Positions 1-9,135 of a stretch of 64,000 nt of DNA are shown here, piece after piece. The DNA is taken from positions 47,321 to 111,320 of the forward strand of contig JABMCL010002447.1 in NCBI GenBank assembly GCA_018857735.1, given 5' to 3'. Under the pieces are notes generated by a model. That model saw only the letters and a list, made by a program, of their open reading frames with translations. It had not been told where the DNA came from and did no database searches. The position numbers were made by a program, and so were the translations under genes. The DNA is from Alviniconcha marisindica (Eukaryota; Mollusca; Gastropoda; Provannidae). Position 1 is the first letter of the stretch, and the number at the start of each line of letters is the position of its first letter.

Positions 1-240
1 GAGGCTCAAGGCCGTCAGAAGGAGCTGAAACTGTATGTGTGGTACCCACACATACCAAAGGAAGCTGGGAGGTACCTGTACATGTCAAAGGAAGCTGGGG
101 GGTACCTGTACATGTCAAAGGAAGCTGGGGGGTACCTGTACATGTCCAAGAAAGCTGGGGGGCGGGGGGTACCGGTACATGTCCAAGGAAGCTGGCGGGA
201 TGGGGGGGGGGGGGGGGTACCTGTACATGTCAAAGGGGCT
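1..240. repeat. 30-bp minisatellite
   Basis: A unit of 30 bases (core GGTACCTGTACATGTCAAAG followed by GAAGCTGGGG) recurs about seven times, for example starting at 71, 101 and 131. The last copies degrade and carry a 16-G run at 202-217. All three frames stay open because 30 is a multiple of three, so the open frames here are not evidence of a gene. Confidence 0.9.
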
Positions 241-284
241 GGAAGGTGTCCGTGTGGAACCCAGACATGTCAGTGGGGGCTGAA

Positions 285-690
285 GACTGTCCGTCTAGCT
301 CTACGTGTAGCTATCCATCTAGCTCTATGTGTAGCTGTTCATCTAGCTCTATGTGTAGATGGATATCTAGCTCTATGTGTAGCTGTCCATCTAGCTCTAT
401 GTGTAGATGGATATCTAGCTCTATGTGTAGCTGTCCAACTAGCTCTACGTGTAGACGTCCATCTAGCTCTATGTGTAGTTGTCCATCGAGCTCTATGTGT
501 AGATGGATATCTAGCTCTGTGAGTAGATGTCTATCTATTCTACGTTTAGCTGTCCATCTAGCTCTCCGTGTAGCTGTCTTTCTAGCGTTCCGTGTAGTTG
601 TCTATCTAGATCACCGTGTAGTTGTCTATCTAGCTCTCCGTGTAGTTGTTTATCTAGCTCTGTGTGTAGATGTCTATCTAGCTCTATGTG
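285..690. repeat. 24-bp minisatellite
   Basis: About 17 imperfect copies of a 24-base unit (core TCTAGCTCTATGTGTAGCTG) run through this interval. Open reading frames across it are an effect of the period being divisible by three. Confidence 0.9.
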
Positions 691-1032
691 TAGTCAAATC
701 AAGTAAAGTCAAGTTCTTCTTTATTCCATTTAAAGGAAAACGTGGGTGCCACACATGAATAACAAAGAAAGAAACAAACAAAATCTACATGTATAAACGA
801 TACACAGTTTAAGAGTGCAGTAGCGTACAGGCACGGTTATTATTGAAATAGAGTATATATTACTTATGGAAATGCAAACAGTGTCATACACATATGATTG
901 ATATATAACACAGTAACAGGCACAAGTACATTTATCACTATTTTCATCGTATCCCTTTACACCCACACCCACATTCATACACCCTCCCCCCACTCCCCAC
1001 CCCACTAACGCATCCACACAGCCCTCCGCTCC

Positions 1033-1033
<1 letters not shown>

Positions 1034-1094
<61 letters not shown>
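1034..1094. repeat. (CA)n microsatellite
   Basis: Uninterrupted CA dinucleotides, about 30 copies. It lies directly upstream of a dispersed repeat copy. Confidence 0.95.
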
Positions 1095-1096
<2 letters not shown>

Positions 1097-1099
1097 ACA

Positions 1100-1353
1100 T
1101 ACATATATGCTTTTCTTCGTTTTTGTTTTTTGTTGTGTCGTTGTTTTCTTGTCCAACAACTCAAGAAAACAACTCAACTAAAAAAAGAAGGGTTCTTTCC
1201 TTTCTCATCTCATTTTTCATCGTTTTTAACCGTTAACATGTTTAAGTGTCGTTTTGTAGCTTCACGAAGGGAATTACCCCGAAAATTTGCAAATTGTGTC
1301 TGTCATAATAAATAAGCGTTCTTTTGAATCTTTTATGTGTTTGGATCTTGTTT
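1100..1353 (+). repeat. SINE-like dispersed repeat, copy 1
   Basis: This stretch matches 63120-63352 in the same orientation. The shared blocks include a segment ending in CTCATCTCATTTTTCATCG, the block TTACCCCGAAAATTTGCA, and the end GTTTGGATCTTG. The copy at 63 kb has a target-site duplication, so this is a mobile family rather than a shared functional site. The far left edge of this copy is uncertain. Confidence 0.65.
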
Positions 1354-1789
1354 TAGAACACTAGCAGTCATTCTTGTTTCAGACTTCTTTTTTTCAGAGT
1401 TTGAGTCGAGGTTTCGGTTCCATCCGTTGTCCTCCCTGCCGCCGCCAGAGCCGGTGTCAGACAGCCGGAAGACGTACCCCAGCCAGATGCAGAAGACGGT
1501 CAGACGACGTACGTACCACTACCGGTGTCGCTTTGTGAGGTGGCATTACCTCATCATCTTCTGCTGTACTCCCGTCCTCATTCTTCATTTTGTCACCTTC
1601 CTTGCTCCTCTTCTCCCACATGTTTAGGTGCGAGTACACGTACCTGTAGGCGCGAAAGGCAGAAAAGAATTATCTCGGATAACGATGTAACATCAGGGTA
1701 GATGAACTCGGAGAAGCCAATCGCGTTTTTACGATTGTTACTTGGATTTGTAGAGGTCCAGGACGCTAGCAGTCTTTCAGTTCTTTCAG
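1354..1789. other. unique sequence, no gene seen
   Basis: There is an open stretch on each strand but no recognisable protein similarity, splice pattern or repeat. I see nothing that can be annotated. Confidence 0.5.
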
Positions 1790-2395
1790 TTACCTCTGTC
1801 CCCGGTCAGCCTACACACTGACCTCTATTCCCGGTCAGCCTACACACTGACCTATATCCCCGGTCAGCCTACACACTGACCTCTATCCCCGGTCAGCCGA
1901 CACACTGACCTCTATCCGCGGTCAGCCGACACACTGACCCCTGTGCCCCGTCAGCCTACATAGTGACTTCTGTGCCCGGTCAGCCTACACAGTGACCTCT
2001 GTCCCCTGTCAGCCTATACTGTGACCTGTTCTGTCCCCGGTCAGCCTACTCAGTGATCTCTGCCCCAGGTCAGCCTACACAATAACCTCTATCTCCGGTT
2101 CAGCCTACACAGTGACCTCTGTCCCCGGTTCAGCCTACACAGTGGCCTCTGTCCCAAGTCAGCCTACACAGTGACCTCTGTCCCCTGTCAGCCTATACTG
2201 TGACCTGTTCTGTCCCAGGTCAGCCTACACAGTGACCTCTTTCTAGGTCAGCCTAGTGACCAGGCCTCCGTCTAGGTCAGCCTACACAATGACCTCTGTC
2301 CGCGGTCAGCCTACACAATGACCTCTGTCCTGATCAACCTATTAAATGACCTCGGTCCGGATCAGCCTACACAGTGACCTCTGTTCCGGGGGGAA
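1790..2395. repeat. 29-bp minisatellite
   Basis: About 20 imperfect copies of a unit with core CCCCGGTCAGCCTACACA and GTGACCTCTG. Units vary by one to three bases in length, so reading frames do not persist. Confidence 0.9.
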
Positions 2396-2696
2396 AATGT
2401 GCTGTACAGATGTTGGCTTTGCGTTGTCTTGCTTTTGCCTTTTGTCATTTCCAGTCGCAATAGCCTGCATGCAGCCCTGTGTTGTTTCAGCCACCAGCCG
2501 GGACTCTCTGCCCTCCCCTCCGTCACAGCCGCCACCCCCGCCCCCGCGATAGGGATCCAACCCCAGGTCCTGAGCCTCCTCGCTGCTGCAACCTGCCGTT
2601 GGTGTGCACGACGCGTCCTCCTCACCACTGCCATCCACACAGTTGCCTGCAGCTCACCTGTGTCTGCTGGCGGAGCTCTCTACCTGCACACGTCAC

Positions 2697-3165
2697 GCCG
2701 GTCGGTGGTGGGGGCCACAGGACTGCAGCATCACGCCAGTCAGTGGTGGGGGCTACAGGACTACAGCATCACACCGAACAGTGGTGGGGGCTACAGGACT
2801 ACAGCATCACACCGGATAGTGGTGGAGGCTACAGGACTACAGCATCACACCGGACAGTGGTGGGGGCTACAGGACTACAGCATCACACTGGACAGTGGTG
2901 GGGACTACAGGACTACAGCGTCACGCCGGACAGTGGTGGGGGCTACAGGACTACAGCATCACGCCGGTCAGTGGTGGGGGCTACAGGACTACAGCATCAC
3001 ACCGGACAATGGTGGGGGCTACAGGACTACAGCATCACACCGGACAGTGGTGGGGGCTACAGGACTACAGCATCACACCGGATAGTGGTGGGGGCTACAG
3101 GACTACAGCGTCACGCCGGTCAGTGGTGGGGGCCACAGGACTACAGCTGCATCGCGCGACTCAGT
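2697..3165. repeat. 38-bp minisatellite
   Basis: Twelve copies of a 38-base unit (core AGTGGTGGGGGCTACAGGAC followed by TACAGCATCACACCGG). Copies start at about 2701, 2739 and 2777. Because 38 is two modulo three, the repeat is read in all three frames in turn and gives long open frames with no stop. These are not genes. Confidence 0.92.
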
Positions 3166-3441
3166 ACCTAGACCAGCTCGGTCAGGCGGTGTCATACACC
3201 TCAGCTTCATACACAGGCAAACAGGGTGGGAGGGGGAGGGGGGGGGGCGGGTCATCAAAAGATGAAATGACAATATTCAAGAATTATGACAAAACTGTTG
3301 GCTAGGATTCAACAGGAGCAAATTGCAAATTCACCCGGGCAACCTCAGCAGATTCTTTCGTTCTTGATTCGTCTAATATCACCTTGCTTATACGTTAGTC
3401 ATTTGTGAACTGACTACAAAGAGCGCCATTGCATATCTTCC

Positions 3442-3645
3442 GCTGGTGTGGGTGGCAATATGTAGGCTACAAGCGGTCATTCGTTAGTGGGTGGCAATGT
3501 GTAGGCTACAAGGACAGACGGAAAGCGGTCATTCATTAGTGGGTGGCAATGTGCAGGCTACAAGAACAGACGGAAAGCGGTCATTCATTATTGGGTGGCA
3601 ATGTGTAGGCTACAAGGACAGACGGAATGCGGTCACTCATTAGTG
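3442..3645. repeat. 52-bp tandem repeat
   Basis: Four copies (starts near 3445, 3487, 3539, 3592) of a unit with core GTGGGTGGCAATGTGTAGGC and GACGGAAAGCGGTCATTCAT. The first copy lacks the GGACAGACGGAAA block, so it is an internally shortened unit. Confidence 0.85.
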
Positions 3646-4216
3646 GTGTGTGTGTGTTGTTTTTTGCTTTGTTTTGTTTGTTGTATTTGTTCCTGTTGGT
3701 TGGTTGGTATTTAAAACAAATAGCGGATCATTTATTATTGTAGGACGCTTATTCAAATAACAGGCATTCGTCCATCAGTACAATGCCTACATTCATTCAC
3801 TCTCACTCACTCATGCTCCTTTACATGCCTACTTTTTATGTCTCTCATAACAAATTCATTTCGGCAAACGTACTTCAATCACATGTTCCCCAACATACAT
3901 CCATTCAATAAACTATTCTCTCAGTGCTGTAAACGTACGAGTGCGTGCATGTGTGTCAGTGTGCGGGGAAGGGGGTGGGGGTAAGTGTGTGTGTGCATAT
4001 GTGCCTGGTGCGCGCGCGTGTGTGTGTTTTCCATTCATTGTTACAGTTACTGTTTTAAATAAAGGTGTTGTTTTTTAAATGTGAATCTACTACTAAATGC
4101 ATTCCTAGCATTTGTTTCCGACTTAAAGCTGCTGTTCATACGTTATAGGCAAGCAAATCGGCGACTCCGTGTTTTAAAACAAATATACTAACACACATCT
4201 TGACTTGATCTGTGAT
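3646..4216. other. intergenic sequence, no gene seen
   Basis: AT-rich sequence with short GT runs at about 3986-4026. It lies downstream of the REC114-like gene. Nothing else is recognised. Confidence 0.5.
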
Positions 4217-4222
4217 TTTATT
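4217..4222 (-). terminator. candidate polyadenylation signal of the REC114-like gene
   Basis: AATAAA on the minus strand, about 195 bases past the stop codon of the gene at 4416. This is a sensible 3' UTR length. Only the hexamer was used as evidence. Confidence 0.4.
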
Positions 4223-4249
4223 TCTATAATTCTCCCAACCACCACAACC

Positions 4250-4289
4250 TCTCTCTCTCTCTCCCCCCTCTCTCTCTCTCTCTCTCTCA
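4250..4289. repeat. (CT)n microsatellite
   Basis: CT run broken by a short C tract, located in the probable 3' UTR of the REC114-like gene. Confidence 0.9.
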
Positions 4290-4415
4290 CGCAACCGAAA
4301 AAACAAACAAACGAAAGAAAGCCAGACTGACAACTTCAGCAACGTAGTACTTTCAATTCTGTGTAAGAATTTGATTGTCATCACACTGATGGAGTTTCCG
4401 AAAGGAAAGAAGTTG

Positions 4416-4625
4416 TTATGAGTGTTCCTGGCATTCTGTGATGATTGTCTGCAGTTGTTTCTCCACCTGGTTCACAAAGGCAGGGAAGGTAGGGTCTGTC
4501 AGAAACAGGCGCAGGTGCTGGATGATGACGTCATCAGGTAATGACGTCACCCTGGTACCGTCATAGGGTGTCGGCCTCGTCCTGTGCGCCGCGGGCAGCC
4601 GGTTCCCACTTCCGCCCAGAAAAAC
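4416..4625 (-). CDS. REC114: REC114-like meiotic recombination protein, last coding exon
   Basis: This exon encodes the C-terminal helical region. The segment LRLFLTDPTFPAFVNQVEKQ is the recognisable C-terminal signature of REC114, in which a short helix ends in a conserved FPAFV and VEK pattern. In known REC114 proteins this end binds MEI4; with IHO1 the complex activates SPO11-dependent double-strand breaks. The stop is TAA at 4416-4418. The acceptor is uncertain: I placed it after the CAG at 4626-4628 because that gives phase 0, matching the phase in which the upstream exon (4803-4889) ends. An in-frame ATG lies five codons further upstream, and another AG lies at about 4656 but in the wrong phase. 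The codon pattern (GC-rich third positions) differs clearly from the AT-rich flanks. Gene identity comes from sequence resemblance recalled by eye, not from a search. Confidence 0.7.
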   Translation of the reverse strand, partial: VFLGGSGNRLPAAHRTRPTPYDGTRVTSLPDDVIIQHLRLFLTDPTFPAFVNQVEKQLQTIITECQEHS

Positions 4626-4687
4626 CTGTTCGGTCGACATAACTTCCGTACATCTTTCTGCACATATTAACTATCACCGCCGTCCTG

Positions 4688-4688
<1 letters not shown>

Positions 4689-4732
<44 letters not shown>
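4689..4732. repeat. (CT)22 microsatellite in a REC114 intron
   Basis: CT repeat of about 22 units lying inside the 177-base intron between the last two REC114-like exons. It is a large part of the intron and could affect splicing. Confidence 0.9.
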
Positions 4733-4735
<3 letters not shown>

Positions 4736-4802
4736 GCCACACCACCACCCTCCCCGAACACCGACACACACACACACACTCCCTGGCTGCGTGAGGTCTG
4801 AC

Positions 4803-4889
4803 CTGTGCCATGGTGCCCAGGGCGATTTCCCCCACCAGGGAAGCAGAAGCACTGGTACTGCCTGTTGCACAGTCCTCCTTCTCTCGGCT
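4803..4889 (-). CDS. REC114: REC114-like protein, penultimate exon
   Basis: An 87-base exon (29 codons, phase 0 at both ends) bounded on the minus strand by CTGGCAG at the acceptor and CAG|GTCAGA at the donor. It encodes a linker that begins SREKEDCATGS and ends in a short hydrophobic helix, LVGEIALGTMAQ. In REC114 proteins a poorly conserved linker joins the N-terminal PH-like domain to the C-terminal helix, and this exon sits in that place. The polypyrimidine tract is weak, so the 5' edge is less sure than the 3' edge. It is supported mainly by phase compatibility and by codon composition. Confidence 0.5.
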
Positions 4890-4997
4890 CTGCCAGCGCA
4901 TGGTCGTCACGATCAGTCAAAACAGGATGAGTATAATGAAAAGGTGATATCTATAGAGCCCATCTACCACACAGGGTGGGACTCCAGAATGCTTTAC

Positions 4998-5042
<45 letters not shown>

Positions 5043-5769
5043 GGACGCGGGGATAGACATGGCCTACGAAAAAGACAGTTAACAAATAGAGACAGGTGAA
5101 TCCTAAGGGCGGGTTTGAAAGAGGAAGAAGAATCAGAAATCAAAATGATTAATAATCAAGTGCCCAAAATGTGTGCATGACTTTCAACTCAAAACCAGTA
5201 TCCCCCAGTGTCGCGGTGAGTATCAAAGACACAAACACTGAGAATCATGCAATTAAATGATGGCTAGCGGCGGCACAGTATCAATTAATTGATGAAGGCA
5301 AACTGACTACATAACCAGTATATTACAGTATACACTAAAATTAAAGTAACAATGAGGAATACAGATCGAGGAATACAGATTATCAGTATTATTCTTAACT
5401 GAACAGGGAGTGTGAGATGACTGTTTAAGACTGTGACATGGGTGGTGCAAGCCGGGGCGTGTATGTGTGGGTGGGTGGGTGGGCAAGCGCGTGTCTGTAT
5501 GTGAGTGAGTGTGTGTGTGTGTTTGCCGTACCCATCTATTTTCATTTTTTGCTCTAGCTTTTGTTTTGATTAACGATCTTTTCTCTGGTTTCTTGTTGTT
5601 TTTGTTTTGGAAATGCGTACGATTTTGTTATTATTTTTGTTGCTGTTTGTTTCTCAGTTTTGTTGTATGCACTTGTATTTTATGTTTACTGCCGTGTCTT
5701 ACGAGATGTTCTTTCATTGATGTTCTTTCATGTTCCCCCACTGGGGTTTCTGAAATAAACTACTTGCCT
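4890..5769. other. REC114-like intron, no gene seen
   Basis: Intron between the exons at 8731 and 4889. It holds a (CA)n tract at 5004-5038 and a GT-rich run at 5455-5522. No further exon was recognised, although a poorly conserved linker exon could be missed. Confidence 0.5.
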
Positions 5770-6540
5770 TGATCTGGCTGTCCATGGCTGCTGCAAACTC
5801 CAAGCACTGGTTTACGACATCCTTCCTTTGGAGGAAGGTGCCGGAAAGCGATGCTCGGAGTGTGTGGCTGCTGCCGCTCAGTGTCTGCTCGGTCAGTGAA
5901 CAGAAACAAAGACGCTGCGCATGACCTAGTTGCCCCTACTGACGGCACTGGTTGGGTACACACACAAAGACCCGGAAAGGGCTAAAAGCACATAGTTCAG
6001 GAACTGTGTGAGAGTCCAGGTGGCTGTCCGTCCTAACGAGCCTCATGGTTTCCGTGGACGTAAAGCAATATTGAACTATGCTCACGCAGCTTGTCCCTAA
6101 TATGTCAACAGACATCCGAGGACATTAAGCATCATCTGAAGATGGGCAGGCAGAGTGAAAGACTGAGTCTGCGCTCAGAGCAAACTCCAAGCACTGCGGT
6201 TTACGACATCCTTCCTTCCTTGGAGGAAGGTGACAGAAAGCGATGCTCGGACTGTGCGCTCTGAGCTCAGGAGCTGCGTGAAAGGCGAGGTGGCCGTCCT
6301 GGGCTTTCCGTCCTAACGAGCCTTATGGTTTCCGTTTCCGCTCACGCCGGCATTGGGCTCAGCTTGTCCCTAATATGTCAACCGACATCCGAGGACATTA
6401 AGCAACACAACACCAGCAAAGAGTCTGCGCGCCCAAGACTCGGCCATACAAAAGCCGGATCAAAACAGAAATCAGCGTTTCTCACAGTTTACAATCACCC
6501 CTATGCACCAAACCATATTTAACCATCAAAATTAACATCC
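5770..6540. repeat. dispersed repeat block, two tandem-like copies
   Basis: Two related units occur: the block TCCTAACGAGCCTCATGGTT with CATCCGAGGACATTAAGCA appears near 6031-6130 and again near 6310-6400. A second shared block, CAAGCACTGGTTTACGACAT followed by a GGAGGAAGGTG box, occurs near 5800 and near 6190, and again near 39570 and 39960. The first block also appears inverted at 7430-7600. This is a mobile or duplicated family of unknown class. Confidence 0.65.
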
Positions 6541-6879
6541 GACAAATGTGAAGGCAACACTAAAGTAAACACCTAGTCAGTCACAATATACCACCGATTT
6601 CAGTCATGTAGAAAAATAGATCGGCCGTAAAATGCAAATAAGTTATGCTGCACAGAGAGCTGTACGGACACACAAAGAAACCGGCATTCTTTAGAGGCAT
6701 AACTTTGCATCGGCAAAGCATCACTCAGACTGAACATCCAGCAATGGCAACATAACTACATTTATATCAGCTAACCAGTATTTGCTGCATACATGTTGAA
6801 AGCATTGGTCACTTTGTGGCATAAAATTGTGCGTGCGTGGCGTGCCGGCGCGCGTGGCCCGGTGTGTGTGCACCTATGT
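6541..6879. other. REC114-like intron, nothing recognised
   Basis: Non-repetitive intron sequence with no coding signature on either strand. Confidence 0.4.
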
Positions 6880-7065
6880 GTGTATAGACGCACATTGTTA
6901 TCGTTAAGTATTTTGCTTTTGGATTTGAGCAGTTCTTAGCTCCGTGTTTTATTGAACTGTTGATGTTTTATTGTAAAATATATTGAATGTTTCATGTAAA
7001 TGACGAGCCAGAAGGCAAATCAGTTTTGCTACACAGAGACAATAAAGTTGTATTGTAAAGGCTTG
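6880..7065 (+). repeat. dispersed repeat (inverse copy at 41.7 kb)
   Basis: The 3' part reads GACGAGCCAGAAGGCAAAT and then GAGACAATAAAGTTGTATT. The same sequence occurs inverted at 41705-41860, where TTATTGTCTCTATGTAGAG and CTTTCTGGCTCGTCATTTAC can be read on the plus strand. It ends in an AATAAA-containing motif, so it resembles the 3' end of a retroelement. Confidence 0.7.
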
Positions 7066-7389
7066 AAATCTGAACGCTCATACAATGTACACTGACGCCA
7101 TGACTGCAACCAGGCGGCAATAACGCCAAACTTTCCCAAAGTCAAGGCACGTTGTGAACATGGTAACATGAGTACATAATTTACATCAATAAGAAACAAC
7201 AGAATAACAAGCCATAGAAAATAACTACTTATGGGCTCCCCCCTGAATCACACATGGGTGCCCAGGCAGCACCTCAAAAATGACCTGCTTCTGCAGGGAC
7301 AATCAGGGAGAAAGGATGTGGCGGTAAGTTACGAAGTAAGTAAACATAGTGCTTAATGTCCACATAAACCATAAGGCTTATTAGGGATG

Positions 7390-7620
7390 GGGAGAAGGGG
7401 AAGGGGTACAGAGGTGTTGATGATGATGATGAAGTGATGCTTTATGTCCTCAGATGTCAGTTGACATATTAGGGACAAGTTGTGACCAATGCCGAAGCAC
7501 GGTGCAATAAATCTTTACGTCCACGGAAACCAGAAGGATCGTTAGGACGGACAGTCCAGGACGTCCACCTCGACTCTCACACAGCTCCTGAACCATCTGG
7601 TACGGAGGTGGGGGAAGAAG
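7390..7620 (-). repeat. inverted copy of the 6-kb dispersed repeat
   Basis: Reverse complement of the 5990-6140 unit: the blocks TGACATATTAGGGACAAG, ACGTCCACGGAAACCAGAAG and CTCACACAGCTCCTGAAC are all matched. Confidence 0.7.
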
Positions 7621-7774
7621 ATTATATACCTATCGCTACACTGTCACCTTCAGAATGACCCCTGCATCAAGATGGGCAGCGATGAGAGCCATTTTAATGT
7701 TTCATTAATTGTAAGGGACAAAGTCACAAGTCAGTATCCACAGACCACAACTTCTGAAAACAGAGGAGAGCCGA

Positions 7775-7845
7775 AGCGGATTTGAACTGAGGTCTCTCCG
7801 TTTACCAGCCTAACACCTTACTGCTAGGCCAAACCGGCGGACCAA
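7775..7845 (-). repeat. tRNA-derived SINE head (A and B box)
   Basis: On the minus strand the sequence contains TGGCCTAGCAGTAAGG, which fits an RNA polymerase III A box, followed about 30 bases later by AGTTCAAATCCGC, which fits a B box. The spacing is that of a tRNA gene, but I could not fold a full cloverleaf by eye. It lies in the REC114-like intron next to other dispersed repeats, so a SINE head is more likely than a working tRNA gene. Confidence 0.55.
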
Positions 7846-7949
7846 ATGCACAAGTTTTGACATTTCATATGTCAGGGCCATTAAGCTTTCGCCCAGTCTA
7901 AAAAGAGAAAGAACGACAGAAAGGTTAAAACGTCATGGGCCTGGAAAAC

Positions 7950-8473
7950 GCACAATGCACTCAGTTACACTTAATTCCTATAATCCTCTCATGGCTAGAC
8001 TACTGCAACTATCTCCTCATGGGTACACCTAATTCTGTTATCCAACCCCTCCAAAACTTTGCTGCATGACTGGTTCTCTTGGTACCCCACCACCACCACT
8101 CAACACCTCTCCTGGAAAAACAGCACTGGATTCCCATTTTAGAATGTATTAAATATAAAGTCACTTGTATGTGTTTCAATGCTATGAATGGTTCTGGTCC
8201 TGTTTACCTCTCCAAACTGCTACATGTCTACACTCCATCTTGTACACTACATTCTTCTTCTGACACCTGCATGCTGAAAATCCAGCAATACAAATGCAAG
8301 ATTCATGGCTTTTGCACTTTCTCTTGCTTTGGACGCCACATCTGGAATTCACTCCCACAAGACCCTAGTCACTGCTCAAACCCGTCATATTTTAAAGCCA
8401 AATTGAAAACCTTCCTCTTCTCACAGTATTACTGCCCAACCTAATATCAATATCCAATTTCTGCTAGTCGTTG

Positions 8474-8510
<37 letters not shown>

Positions 8511-8625
8511 TTTGTAGTGTGTATAGAATCTTGTATTTAGGTTAATATGGATCATGTGAGTGCTCAGGGCATGATAAATGTACATTATTATTATTATTTT
8601 ATTTCTATTATTATTATTTTTTGTT
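7950..8625 (+). pseudogene. LINE reverse-transcriptase C-terminal fragment with (ATT)n tail
   Basis: The translation contains LDYCNYLLMG near 8000, then in another frame LLEKQHWIPILECIKYKVTC and SGPVYLSKLLHVYTPS, and near the end FGRHIWNSLPQD with FKAKLKTFLFSQ. This run of motifs is typical of the region after the RT domain in CR1/L2/RTE-type LINEs. There is a stop near 8069 and frame changes. A (GT)n tract at 8476-8508 and an ATT-rich 3' end (8584-8625) follow. It is truncated at the 5' end, as is usual for LINE insertions, and is antisense to REC114. Confidence 0.8.
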
Positions 8626-8730
8626 ATAGGTAGTAGGTTAAAGTAGCAAAGTGTGTGTTGCAAGTAGAAGTAGGTTAAAGTAGAGAAGTATGTGTGGTGT
8701 AAGTAGGAGTACACTTAAAGTACAGCTGAC

Positions 8731-8874
8731 CTGGGCCTCCTTTAGCATGGGGTGTGGTGGTGTTGTGATGTGAACAGTGAACAGCTTGGATAGCTCCACA
8801 GCAGCATTGGAACACACCTGACTTGCTGTCTTACCCCCACTAGCCACAAACTTCACCCGAAACCGCCGTGTACC
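8731..8874 (-). CDS. REC114: REC114-like protein, exon of the PH-like domain
   Basis: A 144-base exon (48 codons, phase 0 to 0) with TTGCAG|GG at the acceptor and CAG|GTCAGC at the donor. It encodes RRFRVKFVASGGKTASQVC, then a helix NAAVELSKLFTVHI. In REC114 a strand of the form RxFRVxF, followed by a long helix with a spaced Cys and Leu, closes the PH-like fold; this exon matches that pattern. It joins in phase both to the exon upstream (9044-9130) and to the one at 4803-4889. The GC content at third positions is much higher than in the flanks, which supports real coding sequence. Confidence 0.75.
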
Positions 8875-8931
8875 CTGCAAGCATAAGCTCTCTTGTATTC
8901 TGTGCCACAGGTAAACACACACAATGACCAC

Positions 8932-9030
8932 ACACACATGCACACACACACACACACACGCACACACACATGACCACTGACACACACATATGACCCCCCA
9001 TACCACACACACACACACACACACATGCGG
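8932..9030. repeat. (CA)n microsatellites in a short REC114 intron
   Basis: Interrupted CA runs fill most of the 169-base intron between the two PH-domain exons (8875-9043). Confidence 0.9.
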
Positions 9031-9043
9031 CACAAGTGCATAC

Positions 9044-9130
9044 CTTTCCATGTCTGTACAAGAAGAGCAGACTGTCGTTCTTGCACAAGCCCCTCATCCA
9101 GACATGTGCTGTCACCAGAGAATGGCTCTC
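9044..9130 (-). CDS. REC114: REC114-like protein, upstream PH-domain exon
   Basis: An 87-base exon (29 codons, phase 0 to 0) with GTGTCCAG|GAGAGC at the acceptor and AAAG|GTATGC at the donor. It encodes VTAHVWMRGLCKNDSLLFLY and then RHGK. In REC114 the corresponding stretch holds a Trp followed by a basic patch and a strand of the form DxLLF, directly before the FRVxF strand of the next exon. Joining the two gives a continuous domain. The N-terminal part of the PH-like domain must lie further to the right, but I could not find it in 10.3-19.6 kb. The acceptor sits almost at the edge of a long minisatellite. Confidence 0.7.
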
Positions 9131-9135
9131 CTGGA

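Noticed and set aside
35..758. Overlapping long open frames at the left edge
   Set aside because: They are translations of minisatellites whose periods keep frames open; repeated short peptides with no other support.
2399..3305. Frames of up to 230 codons rich in GLQHH and YRTTAS repeats
   Set aside because: A 38-bp tandem repeat read in rotating frames. No start context, splice sites or protein-like composition.
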